From assembly GCA_029857925.1 (NCBI GenBank), contig JAOUGF010000085.1:1-7831 (forward strand): a DNA stretch of 7,831 bases, in the 5' to 3' direction. Made by a program: the position numbers and the translations under genes. Positions 1 to 5,490 of this stretch are shown here, one piece after another. The first letter of the stretch is position 1; each line of letters begins with the position of its first letter. This DNA comes from Gammaproteobacteria bacterium. GTDB lineage: Bacteria > Pseudomonadota > Gammaproteobacteria > S012-40. Below the pieces are notes generated by a model. The model worked only from the letters and a program-made list of their open reading frames with translations, was not told the origin of the DNA and did not search any database.

Positions 1-200
1 ACGATATTTTCATGGTCGTTGAAATACTAGAGGATACCCCCGCGCTAGTTCTACAGTCCTTAACAGACGAACCCATCATTCAAGCCAATCAATACGGTGA
101 GGCACATCGCTTTGCCCCACGTACCCACACCATACCCGTCTTAAGCCCTCAACTGCACGAGTTTTCAGCCGAGTTTCTGGCACTCGAACCATTCAACTAG
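1..200 (+). CDS. C-terminal fragment of an unrecognised protein (5' end outside window)
   Basis: The reading frame is open from the first bases (first full codon at 3) to the TAG at 198-200, giving at least 65 residues. An ATG lies at 12, but no Shine-Dalgarno sequence precedes it, so the gene most likely starts upstream of the window. I do not recognise the family. The visible part is acidic and mixed alpha/beta in character, with no cysteine pair, membrane segment or catalytic motif that I can name. It ends FLALEPFN. It converges on the mogA gene: the palindrome CTAG at 197-200 supplies the TAG stop of this gene on the plus strand and of mogA on the minus strand. The reality of the gene rests on the open frame and the neat convergent junction. 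Confidence 0.5.
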   Translation, partial: DIFMVVEILEDTPALVLQSLTDEPIIQANQYGEAHRFAPRTHTIPVLSPQLHEFSAEFLALEPFN

Positions 201-763
201 TCCCCGGATTTCTCTCGCCGCATTAACGCGTGCTTAGGTCGAAAGGCCTTGATAAACGCCTCATTAGTTTCAATGTACGGCCCCTCGATCAAATCTATAC
301 AATACGGCACCGCAGGAAACACGGCCTCAAGGCAATCCGCGATCGCCGAAGGCTTACCGGGTAGGTTGATTAACAATGAACTACCGCGTATGCCAGCGAT
401 TTGCCGGGAAAGAATGGCGGTGGGGACGACGTTCAGCGAGATCGCACGCATGCGTTCGCCAAAGCCATCGAGGATCTTGTCGCACACCGCGGCCGTCGCC
501 TCCGGCGTCACATCGCGCTTGGCCGGCCCGGTGCCGCCCGTCGTCACCACCAAGTTGCAACCCTCTACATCGCACAACTCGCGCAATGTCGTCTCGATCA
601 ACGTCTGCTCATCCGGTATGAGCCGAGTGATCGCCCGCCAGGGTGTCGCAATCGCTCGATCCAACCAATCGACGATTGCGGGTCCGCCACGGTCTTCATA
701 GACCCCGCCGCTGGCGCGATCAGACACCGTCACGACACCCACCTTCAACAATTGCTCAGCCAT
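197..763 (-). CDS. mogA: Molybdopterin adenylyltransferase MogA
   Basis: This cytosolic enzyme adenylates molybdopterin with ATP, the step that prepares the pterin for molybdate insertion by MoeA in molybdenum cofactor biosynthesis. The 188-aa product is close to the length of E. coli MogA (195 aa). Visible motifs are TVSDRAS at residues 12-18, YEDRGGPA at 22-29, LIPDE at 48-52, the MPT-binding TTGGTGPAKRDVTPEAT at 74-90, PTAILSRQ at 114-121, LINLPGKP at 131-138 and the C-terminal PYCIDLIEGPYIET at 153-166. Asp51 and Asp84 match the two conserved acidic residues known to matter in E. coli MogA (Asp49, Asp82). The ATG at 761-763 is preceded by TGAGGATAG with about 7 nt spacing, which supports this start. 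The gene is alone, with no moa or moe genes in the window. The match over the whole length makes this assignment very secure; MoaB is the only close alternative, and the PTAILSRQ/EGPYIET tail favours MogA. Confidence 0.96.
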   Translation of the reverse strand: MAEQLLKVGVVTVSDRASGGVYEDRGGPAIVDWLDRAIATPWRAITRLIPDEQTLIETTLRELCDVEGCNLVVTTGGTGPAKRDVTPEATAAVCDKILDGFGERMRAISLNVVPTAILSRQIAGIRGSSLLINLPGKPSAIADCLEAVFPAVPYCIDLIEGPYIETNEAFIKAFRPKHALMRREKSGD

Positions 764-801
764 ATACTATCCTCACCACGCTATGCACTGCCAAGCAGTC
801 T

Positions 802-807
802 ATAATA
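802..807 (-). promoter_or_regulatory. Possible -10 box of the mogA promoter
   Basis: Read on the minus strand this is TATTAT, a 5/6 match to the sigma70 -10 consensus, about 40 nt upstream of the mogA start codon. No convincing -35 hexamer lies 16-18 nt further upstream; the stretch is T-rich. A perfect short dyad, ACTGC-CAA-GCAGT at 787-799, would fall at the expected transcription start. Only the -10 resemblance supports this call. Confidence 0.25.
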
Positions 808-1014
808 CCGATTAAATAGTAAAAAAGAACCCGTCTGCACGCCACCCCTCCAATCGAGTGCATTCAGACAGAATATAACCTAGTTGCAGTTACAACTTAA
901 CGTTTTTCGTTATGACAATTCGGGGAGGAATTAAGGCCTTGGGCAATCAAGACGATAATTAAAATATCCCCCCCTCAGGAATACGCCTATAGCCACACAG
1001 TTCACTTTACTTAA

Positions 1015-1042
1015 CGGGCAGTAACATGCTTAGCATCGCCCG
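1015..1042 (+). promoter_or_regulatory. Two-part dyad upstream of the 125-aa gene
   Basis: The outer arms CGGGC and GCCCG enclose an inner ATGC-TTA-GCAT hairpin at 1026-1036. The element ends about 75 nt before the start codon of the 125-aa gene. It could be a leader hairpin or a repressor site; there is no T run, so a terminator is unlikely. Short arms make chance possible. Confidence 0.25.
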
Positions 1043-1117
1043 TACCAAGGTCTACACCGGCGACTGACCGTCGAACATCATTTAGACTACGTCGTTTGAC
1101 GTTTGGAGTTTCTAACT

Positions 1118-1495
1118 ATGGCAAATTCGTTCTGCGCTACAGTCAACATCAACGGAAAAAAAGTCTCTGTTGTATGCACCAAAGCCGCAACGAAGGCATT
1201 GGCGTTGCGTACGCAACCCCTCATCGTGGAATTGGAACTCTATTTCTCGTGCCTCATTAAAAAATTCGTGCATTTTCACGAAACTGCGCCGGATCGCCCT
1301 TTGGTTATCGTAAACGACAAACTGTCAATCTACTTTCGCACGGTAACATCAACCGCATGTTCGTTCGAAGTGGCGGCGCGTTTAGGTCGGCAGCCGGAGG
1401 TGGAGATCAATAATGACGTGGTGCATAGACTCGCGCCGAAACGCGTTAATATCGACTACAAAAAAGGCACCTGGGTCGGCACCTTTGAACTTTAA
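1118..1495 (+). CDS. Unrecognised 125-aa protein
   Basis: The product is 125 residues and I cannot place it in a family. It starts MANSFCATVNINGKK and ends KKGTWVGTFEL. The alternation of short hydrophobic and polar stretches suggests a mainly beta-strand soluble fold. There is no signal peptide and no membrane segment. Four cysteines (6, 20, 45, 81) are spread out and do not form a CxxC pair, so a metal site is not evident. The ATG at 1118 is preceded by TTTGGAGTTT with GGAG 9 nt upstream, which favours it over the in-frame TTG at 1103. The gene is the only complete plus-strand gene here and is followed after 7 bp by the end of a convergent GNAT gene. Its upstream region carries dyads at 1015-1042 and 1089-1102 that could regulate it. 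It is likely a real gene from the ribosome binding site and codon pattern, with unknown function. Confidence 0.75.
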   Translation: MANSFCATVNINGKKVSVVCTKAATKALALRTQPLIVELELYFSCLIKKFVHFHETAPDRPLVIVNDKLSIYFRTVTSTACSFEVAARLGRQPEVEINNDVVHRLAPKRVNIDYKKGTWVGTFEL

Positions 1496-1502
1496 AGTGA
1501 TA

Positions 1503-1994
1503 TCATTGAACCAACGCCATCGTAAGGGTGTCATAAAACTCGCCCTCGATATAAAACGCTTTTTTATTCTGCCCTTCGTGCACAAACCCGAAGCGTTCAT
1601 AGAGCGCGATCGCATTGCCATTGTCTGCCCGCACCGTTAGTTCAATACGCACAAACCCTTTTTCCCGCGCCTTACGCAACGCGTGTTCCATCAACTGCTT
1701 ACCTACACCGCAATGACGCGCAGTCACCACCACGCCTATGCCGAATACACCCACGTGCGCCCGCGCGTCACCAAACACCGGGAGTATGTCGCACCAACCG
1801 ATCACCGCGCCGTCTTTCAACGCGACAAACTGGCACCGGTCATGCTCGACGATCTCATTAAAAAACGCATAGGCCTGCGCCGTCGGCGGCGCCGCCGTAA
1901 AGGCCAAAAAGCGCCTTTCACGGGCAACCGCATCCAAGGCATGCCACAAACCGTCAAAATACATCTGCGCGGTTGGAACGATTAAAATTGTCAT
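1503..1994 (-). CDS. GNAT family N-acetyltransferase (YhhY-like)
   Basis: This 163-aa protein is a GCN5-related N-acetyltransferase, which transfers the acetyl group of acetyl-CoA to an amine; the substrate is not predictable from sequence. The acetyl-CoA pyrophosphate loop (motif A) is intact as RHCGVG at residues 93-98, following the beta strand VGVFGIGVVVT. Motif B is seen at 123-137 as ADNGNAIALYERFGF, and the C-terminal KKAFYIEGEFYDTLTMAL completes the fold. The overall pattern (IELTV, ALYERFGF, EGEFYDTLTMA) resembles E. coli YhhY, reported to act on amino acids; that is a resemblance, not proof of function. The ATG at 1994 fits the usual GNAT N-terminus; an upstream in-frame TTG at 2051 would add 19 residues rich in Cys and Phe that do not look like the fold. 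The ribosome binding site is weak. An 11-bp palindrome at 2071-2081 lies upstream. Confidence 0.88.
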   Translation of the reverse strand: MTILIVPTAQMYFDGLWHALDAVARERRFLAFTAAPPTAQAYAFFNEIVEHDRCQFVALKDGAVIGWCDILPVFGDARAHVGVFGIGVVVTARHCGVGKQLMEHALRKAREKGFVRIELTVRADNGNAIALYERFGFVHEGQNKKAFYIEGEFYDTLTMALVQ

Positions 1995-2070
1995 AAGTAT
2001 ATCGCAAGTGTGGAAAAATTCGCAGCATGAACACAAAGCATCGAATACCAATGATAGTCGATAGATGATT

Positions 2071-2081
2071 ATTGAATCAAT
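2071..2081. promoter_or_regulatory. Small palindrome ATTGA-A-TCAAT upstream of the first GNAT gene
   Basis: An odd-centred perfect palindrome lies in the 103-bp gap between the ABM gene and the GNAT gene, about 77 bp before the GNAT start codon. Its AT-rich form is compatible with a transcription factor site, but nothing else identifies it, and a site of this length can arise by chance. Confidence 0.15.
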
Positions 2082-2097
2082 ACGCTTGCAGTGAGAC

Positions 2098-2442
2098 TTA
2101 GACCGCTATAGCCTCGCTGGCAAGGTTGTAGGAAAAGAATTTTCTTTCTAACAAACCGCACGCGCGTGCGGCGGCCCGCCATGGTTCTATATGTGGCGCA
2201 ACGAGATGCTTGTTCAGACTTTCCCGGTCTGGCCACAATTCTGAGAAACGAATCAGACCGGCGTCGAAGGGGTCCAGCGCAACATCATAGACGATGCAGC
2301 CATCGTTCTTATAGGTCGTTTCAACCAGCACACGTAAATGAGGAAGAACATCCTGCACTGTTTCGGGTGGAAATCTCAGTATTCCAAATACGGCAACCTT
2401 AGCAATCACGATGCGTGCTCCAAATTGATTATCGATACTCAT
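2098..2442 (-). CDS. Antibiotic biosynthesis monooxygenase (ABM) domain protein
   Basis: A single ABM domain, a ferredoxin-like dimeric alpha/beta barrel, fills this 114-aa cytosolic protein. Family members include quinol monooxygenases (YgiN), heme-degrading enzymes and many uncharacterised proteins, so the substrate cannot be given. Visible features are strand 1 at 11-22, the helix VQDVLPHLRVLVETTYKNDGC at 29-49, then IVYDVALDPFD, the typical RFSELWPDRESLNKHL at 65-80 and the PHI motif at 83-85 of the second helix. The ATG at 2442 has GAAG directly before it, a poor spacing; an in-frame GTG at 2496 would add 18 residues not typical of the family, so I prefer the ATG but am unsure. It lies between two GNAT genes on the same strand with about 90-100 bp gaps. 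Confidence 0.83.
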   Translation of the reverse strand: MSIDNQFGARIVIAKVAVFGILRFPPETVQDVLPHLRVLVETTYKNDGCIVYDVALDPFDAGLIRFSELWPDRESLNKHLVAPHIEPWRAAARACGLLERKFFSYNLASEAIAV

Positions 2443-2529
2443 CTTCAAGCAATAAAATATGTTTACCCAGTTTTTTACATTGCCGCGCCTAGACACCCTC
2501 TAACGCCCTACCTGTCCCGTAATGGTCGA

Positions 2530-3015
2530 TCAACCGCGCACAGGGAAATTCACATCCTTGGACATAGGATAACCCGGTATTCCAAAACAACGGGTAGGTT
2601 TGCCACTGCCTATAAAGCCATTTTTTTGATAAAACGCGCGTGCCGTCGCGGTGCTGATAAGTCTCAGCGTATCATTCTGATGAACTTTCGCAATTCTTAG
2701 CAATTCAAGCAACATTTTTTGGCCTATGCCCTTGCCGATATGGTCTGGGTCTACATAACAGAGGTGCACGTAACCGTCCAAACCGATAGACGCTACGCCT
2801 ACCACACTCTCGTTTAATGTGCAAACGATCGTAATAATTTCTCGCGACGCGATCCACTGCGCCATCTTTTCAGGCGTTTTACCTTCCAACCAGACAGACA
2901 ACACCCGCTCATCGCCGTGGTGGTCTGCGATACACAGTTCACGAATTGATCGAATCAACAGGTTGCAAATTGCACTGGCATCCGACACAGTCGCGACTCT
3001 AATTATTGGCGTCAT
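2530..3015 (-). CDS. GNAT family N-acetyltransferase (YafP-like)
   Basis: This 161-aa protein has the GNAT fold: an N-terminal IIRVATVSDASAICNLL strand-helix (4-20), the core strand VGVASIGLDGYVHLCYVDPDH (72-92), motif A GKGIGQKMLLELL (94-106) and motif B with ARAFYQKNGF (125-134). The combination of HLCYVDPDHIGKGIG, short spacing and a terminal strand GIPGYPMSK resembles E. coli YafP rather than the first GNAT gene here. The first position of the Q/R-x-x-G-x-G/A loop is Ile93 rather than Gln or Arg, a mild deviation. No antitoxin-like gene precedes it, so a GNAT toxin role is not supported. The ATG at 3015 follows TTAGAGTAGT on the minus strand, a weak Shine-Dalgarno. A run of six G lies about 15 nt upstream of the start. 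Confidence 0.87.
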   Translation of the reverse strand: MTPIIRVATVSDASAICNLLIRSIRELCIADHHGDERVLSVWLEGKTPEKMAQWIASREIITIVCTLNESVVGVASIGLDGYVHLCYVDPDHIGKGIGQKMLLELLRIAKVHQNDTLRLISTATARAFYQKNGFIGSGKPTRCFGIPGYPMSKDVNFPVRG

Positions 3016-3066
3016 ACTACTCTAAATATCCCCCCGCTATGTTTGCTCATTTACTGAAACAATATT

Positions 3067-3227
3067 AAGGGAACCTCTAAAGATTCGCTGAGCGGCGCAT
3101 CGCGTCGTTGAAAAGGCTCGAAAAATGCTCAGATATGCCAGGCGTTTGAGGCAAGGTGTAAACTGCGCTTTTTCGCCCATTTCCGCCTAGCGCTGCATCC
3201 CCTGAACGAATTTTTAGAGGTCCCCTT
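3067..3227. mobile_element. MITE-like element with imperfect terminal inverted repeats
   Basis: The left end starts AAGGGAACCTCTAAAGATTC and the right end, read inward on the other strand, starts AAGGGGACCTCTAAAAATTC. The two ends match at about 24 of 29 positions. The element is about 160 bp with no transposase, which fits a non-autonomous element mobilised in trans. The interior is CG-rich and holds no real gene, though it stays open as a 64-codon minus-strand frame. TTA occurs just outside each end (3065-3067 and 3226-3228) and could be a 3-bp target duplication, but in this AT-rich context that is weak. The ends recall IS5-type elements in general form; I cannot name the parent. It lies between the YafP-like GNAT gene and the end of the hydrogenase gene, about 30 bp past the hydrogenase stop. 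Confidence 0.7.
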
Positions 3228-3257
3228 ACAAAAAAACCACAAGCAAGTATTGATACA

Positions 3258-5324
3258 TCACAAAAGGACACGCACCAGCGATCTCATCACAGGCTTGGTT
3301 TGTTCACCCTCCGGTATCACATCCAATTCCAAATTAAACCTGCAGCGCTCCCCCCCAGGGGTTATGACGGTAAGATCGTCTATATCCGAACTGGATTCCA
3401 TGCGGTGTCGCAGATAGGCCGGGCCGTACTTGCGCGGAGGCAAACGGGAATTAATAAATGCCGCGATATTGCCAGCACCGAGTAGGTCACCGAACGCAGA
3501 CGCCGTAACCCATACCGCATCCGGATGAAACAAACCGGCCGCGCCGTGACCATCGCGCCTGTCCACACAATCAAGAAAACGCATCAATAGCGACCGCTTA
3601 GAGTTTCGCGCGGCATAGTGGGTGTGCAGCAATGCGTGAGCCTGCGGGGAATTTGGTGCCGTTAACTCGGTCGCATACAGTTTTTGCACATCTTGATTTT
3701 CATAGGAGCGTCGACGTCGCGCAGTTTTGTCCACCTGATATATCGCTTGCATACGCGTTTCAAGGATGTGTGGATCCATGGACTTCGGTTCGCCGCCCCC
3801 ACCCAGACACCCGCCCACGCAGGCCATCACCTCGATCGCGACGAATTCTTCTCGCCACGACTCTGTCTCTAGTAATTGCTGAGCAGCGGCGATACCATTG
3901 CAAATTGCGACCTTACCTATACCGGGAACCTCCGCGCTTTTTACGCCCTTGCCTACGCCACGCAGTTCATGCCACTCCAACGGTAGCGTGTCTTCCGCGC
4001 CGATGAAGTGCGTTGCGGTGCGCAACACGGCCTCCATCACGCCGCCCGACGCGCCGAATATTTGTCCCGCACCAGTGCTTTCCCCGAGGGGATTATCAAA
4101 CGTGCCGTCTTCCGGTAGCGCGCCAAACGCAATGCCGCGCGCACGGATCATGCGCGCGAGCTCGCGTGTCGTGAGTACGTGATCGATGTCACCGGCGACG
4201 CCTGGACGCATCGCTTCATCTTTTTTGGCCGTGCACGGCATCACGCTGACGACATAGGGTTCAGTGTCACCTACCGCGAAGTCCGTGCCCAATGAACGTG
4301 CGAAGACACCGCGTTTCGTCAGCGCGCCATGCATTTGTTGCGGTGATTTTGTTGTGCTTAGATGCGGCAACAAATCCGGGCGGTTGATCTCCACCCAATT
4401 GACCCATCCCGGGCAGCAGGATGTAAAGAGAGGTAACTGAGTGCGTTTTTTCAAACGCGCCAGAAACTCTGTGGCTTCTTCCATGATCGTCAAATCGGCC
4501 GCGAAATTGGTATCGAATACATAGTCGAAACCGAGTCTACGCAATGCGTTAATCAGCCTGCCGGTACTCACCGTGCCGGGATGCATGCCGAATTCTTCGC
4601 TTATCGCAATACGTGTCGCCGGCGCGACCTGCACGGCAGAACGACGCCTACGCGCATCGAGCGTGTGTAGCACGTCGTGCCAATGCGGCGACTCGATCAA
4701 CGCGCCAGTAGGGCACACCAACGTACACTGACCGCACGAGATGCACTTTGTATCCGCTAAGGACTGGTCAAAAACGGTGACGGGCAAACGGCCTCCACCC
4801 CGCTCCGCAAACCCAATCACGTATTGTCGCTGTCCCGCATCACCGCACGCCTCGACACATAAACCGCATTCGATGCACTTCGATAAATCGCGCCAGATGC
4901 TCGGCGAGGTATGATCGGTCAATCTATGTTCAGGATGTTCTGTTGAACCGCGCGGTATATTTCCCCAGCGATCTTCCAATTGGTACTCACTAACCCATTG
5001 TTGCAATTTGCACGCGCCGTTGACTTCGCAACGGATACAGTCATTCGGATGCCGCGCCAGCAACCACTGAACATTAGTATTTCGAAACTCCTGTAATTCC
5101 GGGGTATCGGTTTCTACATCATCGCCATCACTCGCTGGTGTGACACAGGCAGGTTGCGCCTTTCCGTTAACCGCTACGAGGCACATACGGCACACGGCAT
5201 GCGAAGGTAGACGAGGATAGTGGCACAACGTAGGGACATACGCACCCGCTTGCCTCACCGCATCAAGCAGTGTCGCGTCGTCCTGCACCTGGACTGGATT
5301 CCCATTAATAGTAAGACTAATCAT
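3258..5324 (-). CDS. Group A [FeFe]-hydrogenase with C-terminal NTF2/SnoaL-like extension
   Basis: This 688-aa cytosolic iron-sulfur enzyme should interconvert H2 with protons and electrons at an H-cluster. Domains in order: 2Fe-2S plant-ferredoxin-like (1-80; Cys34, 45, 48, 60); His/Cys3 4Fe-4S site (His92, Cys96, 99, 105); two 4Fe-4S clusters (Cys150, 153, 156, 160 and Cys194, 197, 200, 204); H-cluster domain (about 231-574). The signatures are TSCCPGW (301-307), MPCTAKKDEA (362-371) and EVMACVGGCLGGGGEP (498-513). H-cluster ligands are Cys304, 364, 502 and 506. The proton path residues of clostridial CpI are kept: Cys303, Glu283, Glu286 and Ser323; Lys367 is also conserved. Oddities are Val503 where CpI has His and many homologues Pro, and Glu512 for Gln. 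Residues 575-688 extend beyond the CpI end and look SnoaL-like (LLMRFLDCVDRRD, HPDAVWVTAS, GAGNIAAFI). The start ATG has GGAATAGT before it. No maturase or NADH-module gene is nearby, so the electron partner is unknown. Confidence 0.95.
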   Translation of the reverse strand: MISLTINGNPVQVQDDATLLDAVRQAGAYVPTLCHYPRLPSHAVCRMCLVAVNGKAQPACVTPASDGDDVETDTPELQEFRNTNVQWLLARHPNDCIRCEVNGACKLQQWVSEYQLEDRWGNIPRGSTEHPEHRLTDHTSPSIWRDLSKCIECGLCVEACGDAGQRQYVIGFAERGGGRLPVTVFDQSLADTKCISCGQCTLVCPTGALIESPHWHDVLHTLDARRRRSAVQVAPATRIAISEEFGMHPGTVSTGRLINALRRLGFDYVFDTNFAADLTIMEEATEFLARLKKRTQLPLFTSCCPGWVNWVEINRPDLLPHLSTTKSPQQMHGALTKRGVFARSLGTDFAVGDTEPYVVSVMPCTAKKDEAMRPGVAGDIDHVLTTRELARMIRARGIAFGALPEDGTFDNPLGESTGAGQIFGASGGVMEAVLRTATHFIGAEDTLPLEWHELRGVGKGVKSAEVPGIGKVAICNGIAAAQQLLETESWREEFVAIEVMACVGGCLGGGGEPKSMDPHILETRMQAIYQVDKTARRRRSYENQDVQKLYATELTAPNSPQAHALLHTHYAARNSKRSLLMRFLDCVDRRDGHGAAGLFHPDAVWVTASAFGDLLGAGNIAAFINSRLPPRKYGPAYLRHRMESSSDIDDLTVITPGGERCRFNLELDVIPEGEQTKPVMRSLVRVLL
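3261..3605 (-). other. SnoaL/NTF2-like C-terminal domain of the hydrogenase (residues 574-688)
   Basis: The hydrogenase core closes with the conserved SYENQDVQKLYATEL and HALLHTHYAARN segments, matching the CpI C-terminus. The following ~115 residues begin with a helix LLMRFLDCVDRRDGHGAAGLF, then HPDAVWVTAS, a GAGNIAAFINSRL helix, and three strand-like segments (SDIDDLTVITPG, ERCRFNLELDVIPEG, KPVMRSLVRVLL). This order is that of the cone-shaped alpha+beta fold of NTF2/SnoaL proteins, which commonly dimerise or bind small ligands. An internal ATG at 3584 lacks a ribosome binding site, so this part is translated as a fusion. The fold call is by pattern, without a profile search. Confidence 0.6.
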
Positions 5325-5377
5325 ACTATTCCGGCTGGTTGAGTAATTTTATTAATAGTTTACCCCCCTTTCTCGCG

Positions 5378-5416
5378 GCAGAATACCATTTTTTGCCTAG
5401 AATGTGGCTATTCTGC
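5378..5416 (-). promoter_or_regulatory. Inverted repeat GCAGAATA/TATTCTGC in the hydrogenase upstream region
   Basis: Perfect 8-bp arms (5378-5385 and 5409-5416) are separated by 23 bp, and the pairing extends by CC/GG with one bulged base. The site ends 54 bp before the hydrogenase start codon. It may be an operator for a dimeric regulator or, if the promoter at 5438-5467 is used, a hairpin in the leader RNA. No T tract follows, so a terminator for the preceding phosphatase gene is less likely. The arms do not match an FNR box (TTGAT-N4-ATCAA). Confidence 0.4.
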
Positions 5417-5437
5417 AATCCACTGGATTACTGGGCG

Positions 5438-5467
5438 ACTATACTTGCGCTGAAATATCGCCGTGAA
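5438..5467 (-). promoter_or_regulatory. Candidate sigma70 promoter of the hydrogenase gene
   Basis: On the minus strand TTCACG (5462-5467) and TATAGT (5438-5443) are separated by 18 bp; they match the consensus at 4 and 5 of 6 positions. Transcription would start near 5431 and give a leader of about 107 nt that contains the inverted repeat at 5378-5416. It lies in the gap after the phosphatase gene, so the hydrogenase could be transcribed separately from it. Confidence 0.35.
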
Positions 5468-5490
5468 ATCATATATAAAGTTTGGTGTAT

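Larger units (their letters stand above)
764..1117. other. Divergent intergenic region between mogA and the 125-aa gene, with several small dyads
   Basis: These 354 bp hold the upstream regions of both divergent genes. I see no long ORF: the two ATG frames at 912 (16 codons) and 1026 (13 codons) lack good ribosome binding sites. Four inverted repeats are visible. GTCTGCAC (833-840) can pair with GTG...CAGAC (858-869) with a 4-nt bulge. TAACG/CGTTA (898-912) flank five T. CGGGC (1015-1019) pairs with GCCCG (1038-1042) around an inner ATGC-TTA-GCAT (1026-1036). ACGTC/GACGT (1089-1102) lies just before the ribosome binding site of the 125-aa gene. None is followed by a T tract, so they are not obvious terminators; they could be operators or leader hairpins. 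Confidence 0.4.

Noticed and set aside
249..805. Overlapping plus-strand frames opposite mogA
   Set aside because: They are antisense to a well conserved gene and have no family resemblance or ribosome binding site.
912..1067. Two tiny ORFs (16 codons at 912, 13 codons at 1026) as leader peptides
   Set aside because: Neither has a convincing ribosome binding site, regulatory codon run or attenuator structure with a T tract.
2530..3015. GNAT gene as a toxin of a toxin-antitoxin pair
   Set aside because: No ribbon-helix-helix or other antitoxin-like gene adjoins it; the preceding sequence is non-coding and a repeat, and the following gene is an ABM protein.
962..3035. Shared 12-mer AAATATCCCCCC at 962-973 and 3024-3035, and other C/G runs of 6-7 (near 3350 and 5353), as regulatory repeats or phase-variable tracts
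   Set aside because: A shared 12-mer and a few runs of six are near the number expected by chance in a window this size, and the runs are short for slippage control.
3228..3257. Rho-independent terminator after the hydrogenase gene
   Set aside because: A run of seven T is present on the minus strand but no GC-rich hairpin precedes it.
3077..3271. 64-codon minus-strand frame across the repeat element
   Set aside because: It begins inside the hydrogenase 3' end and runs through the MITE-like element; no ribosome binding site and no recognisable product.
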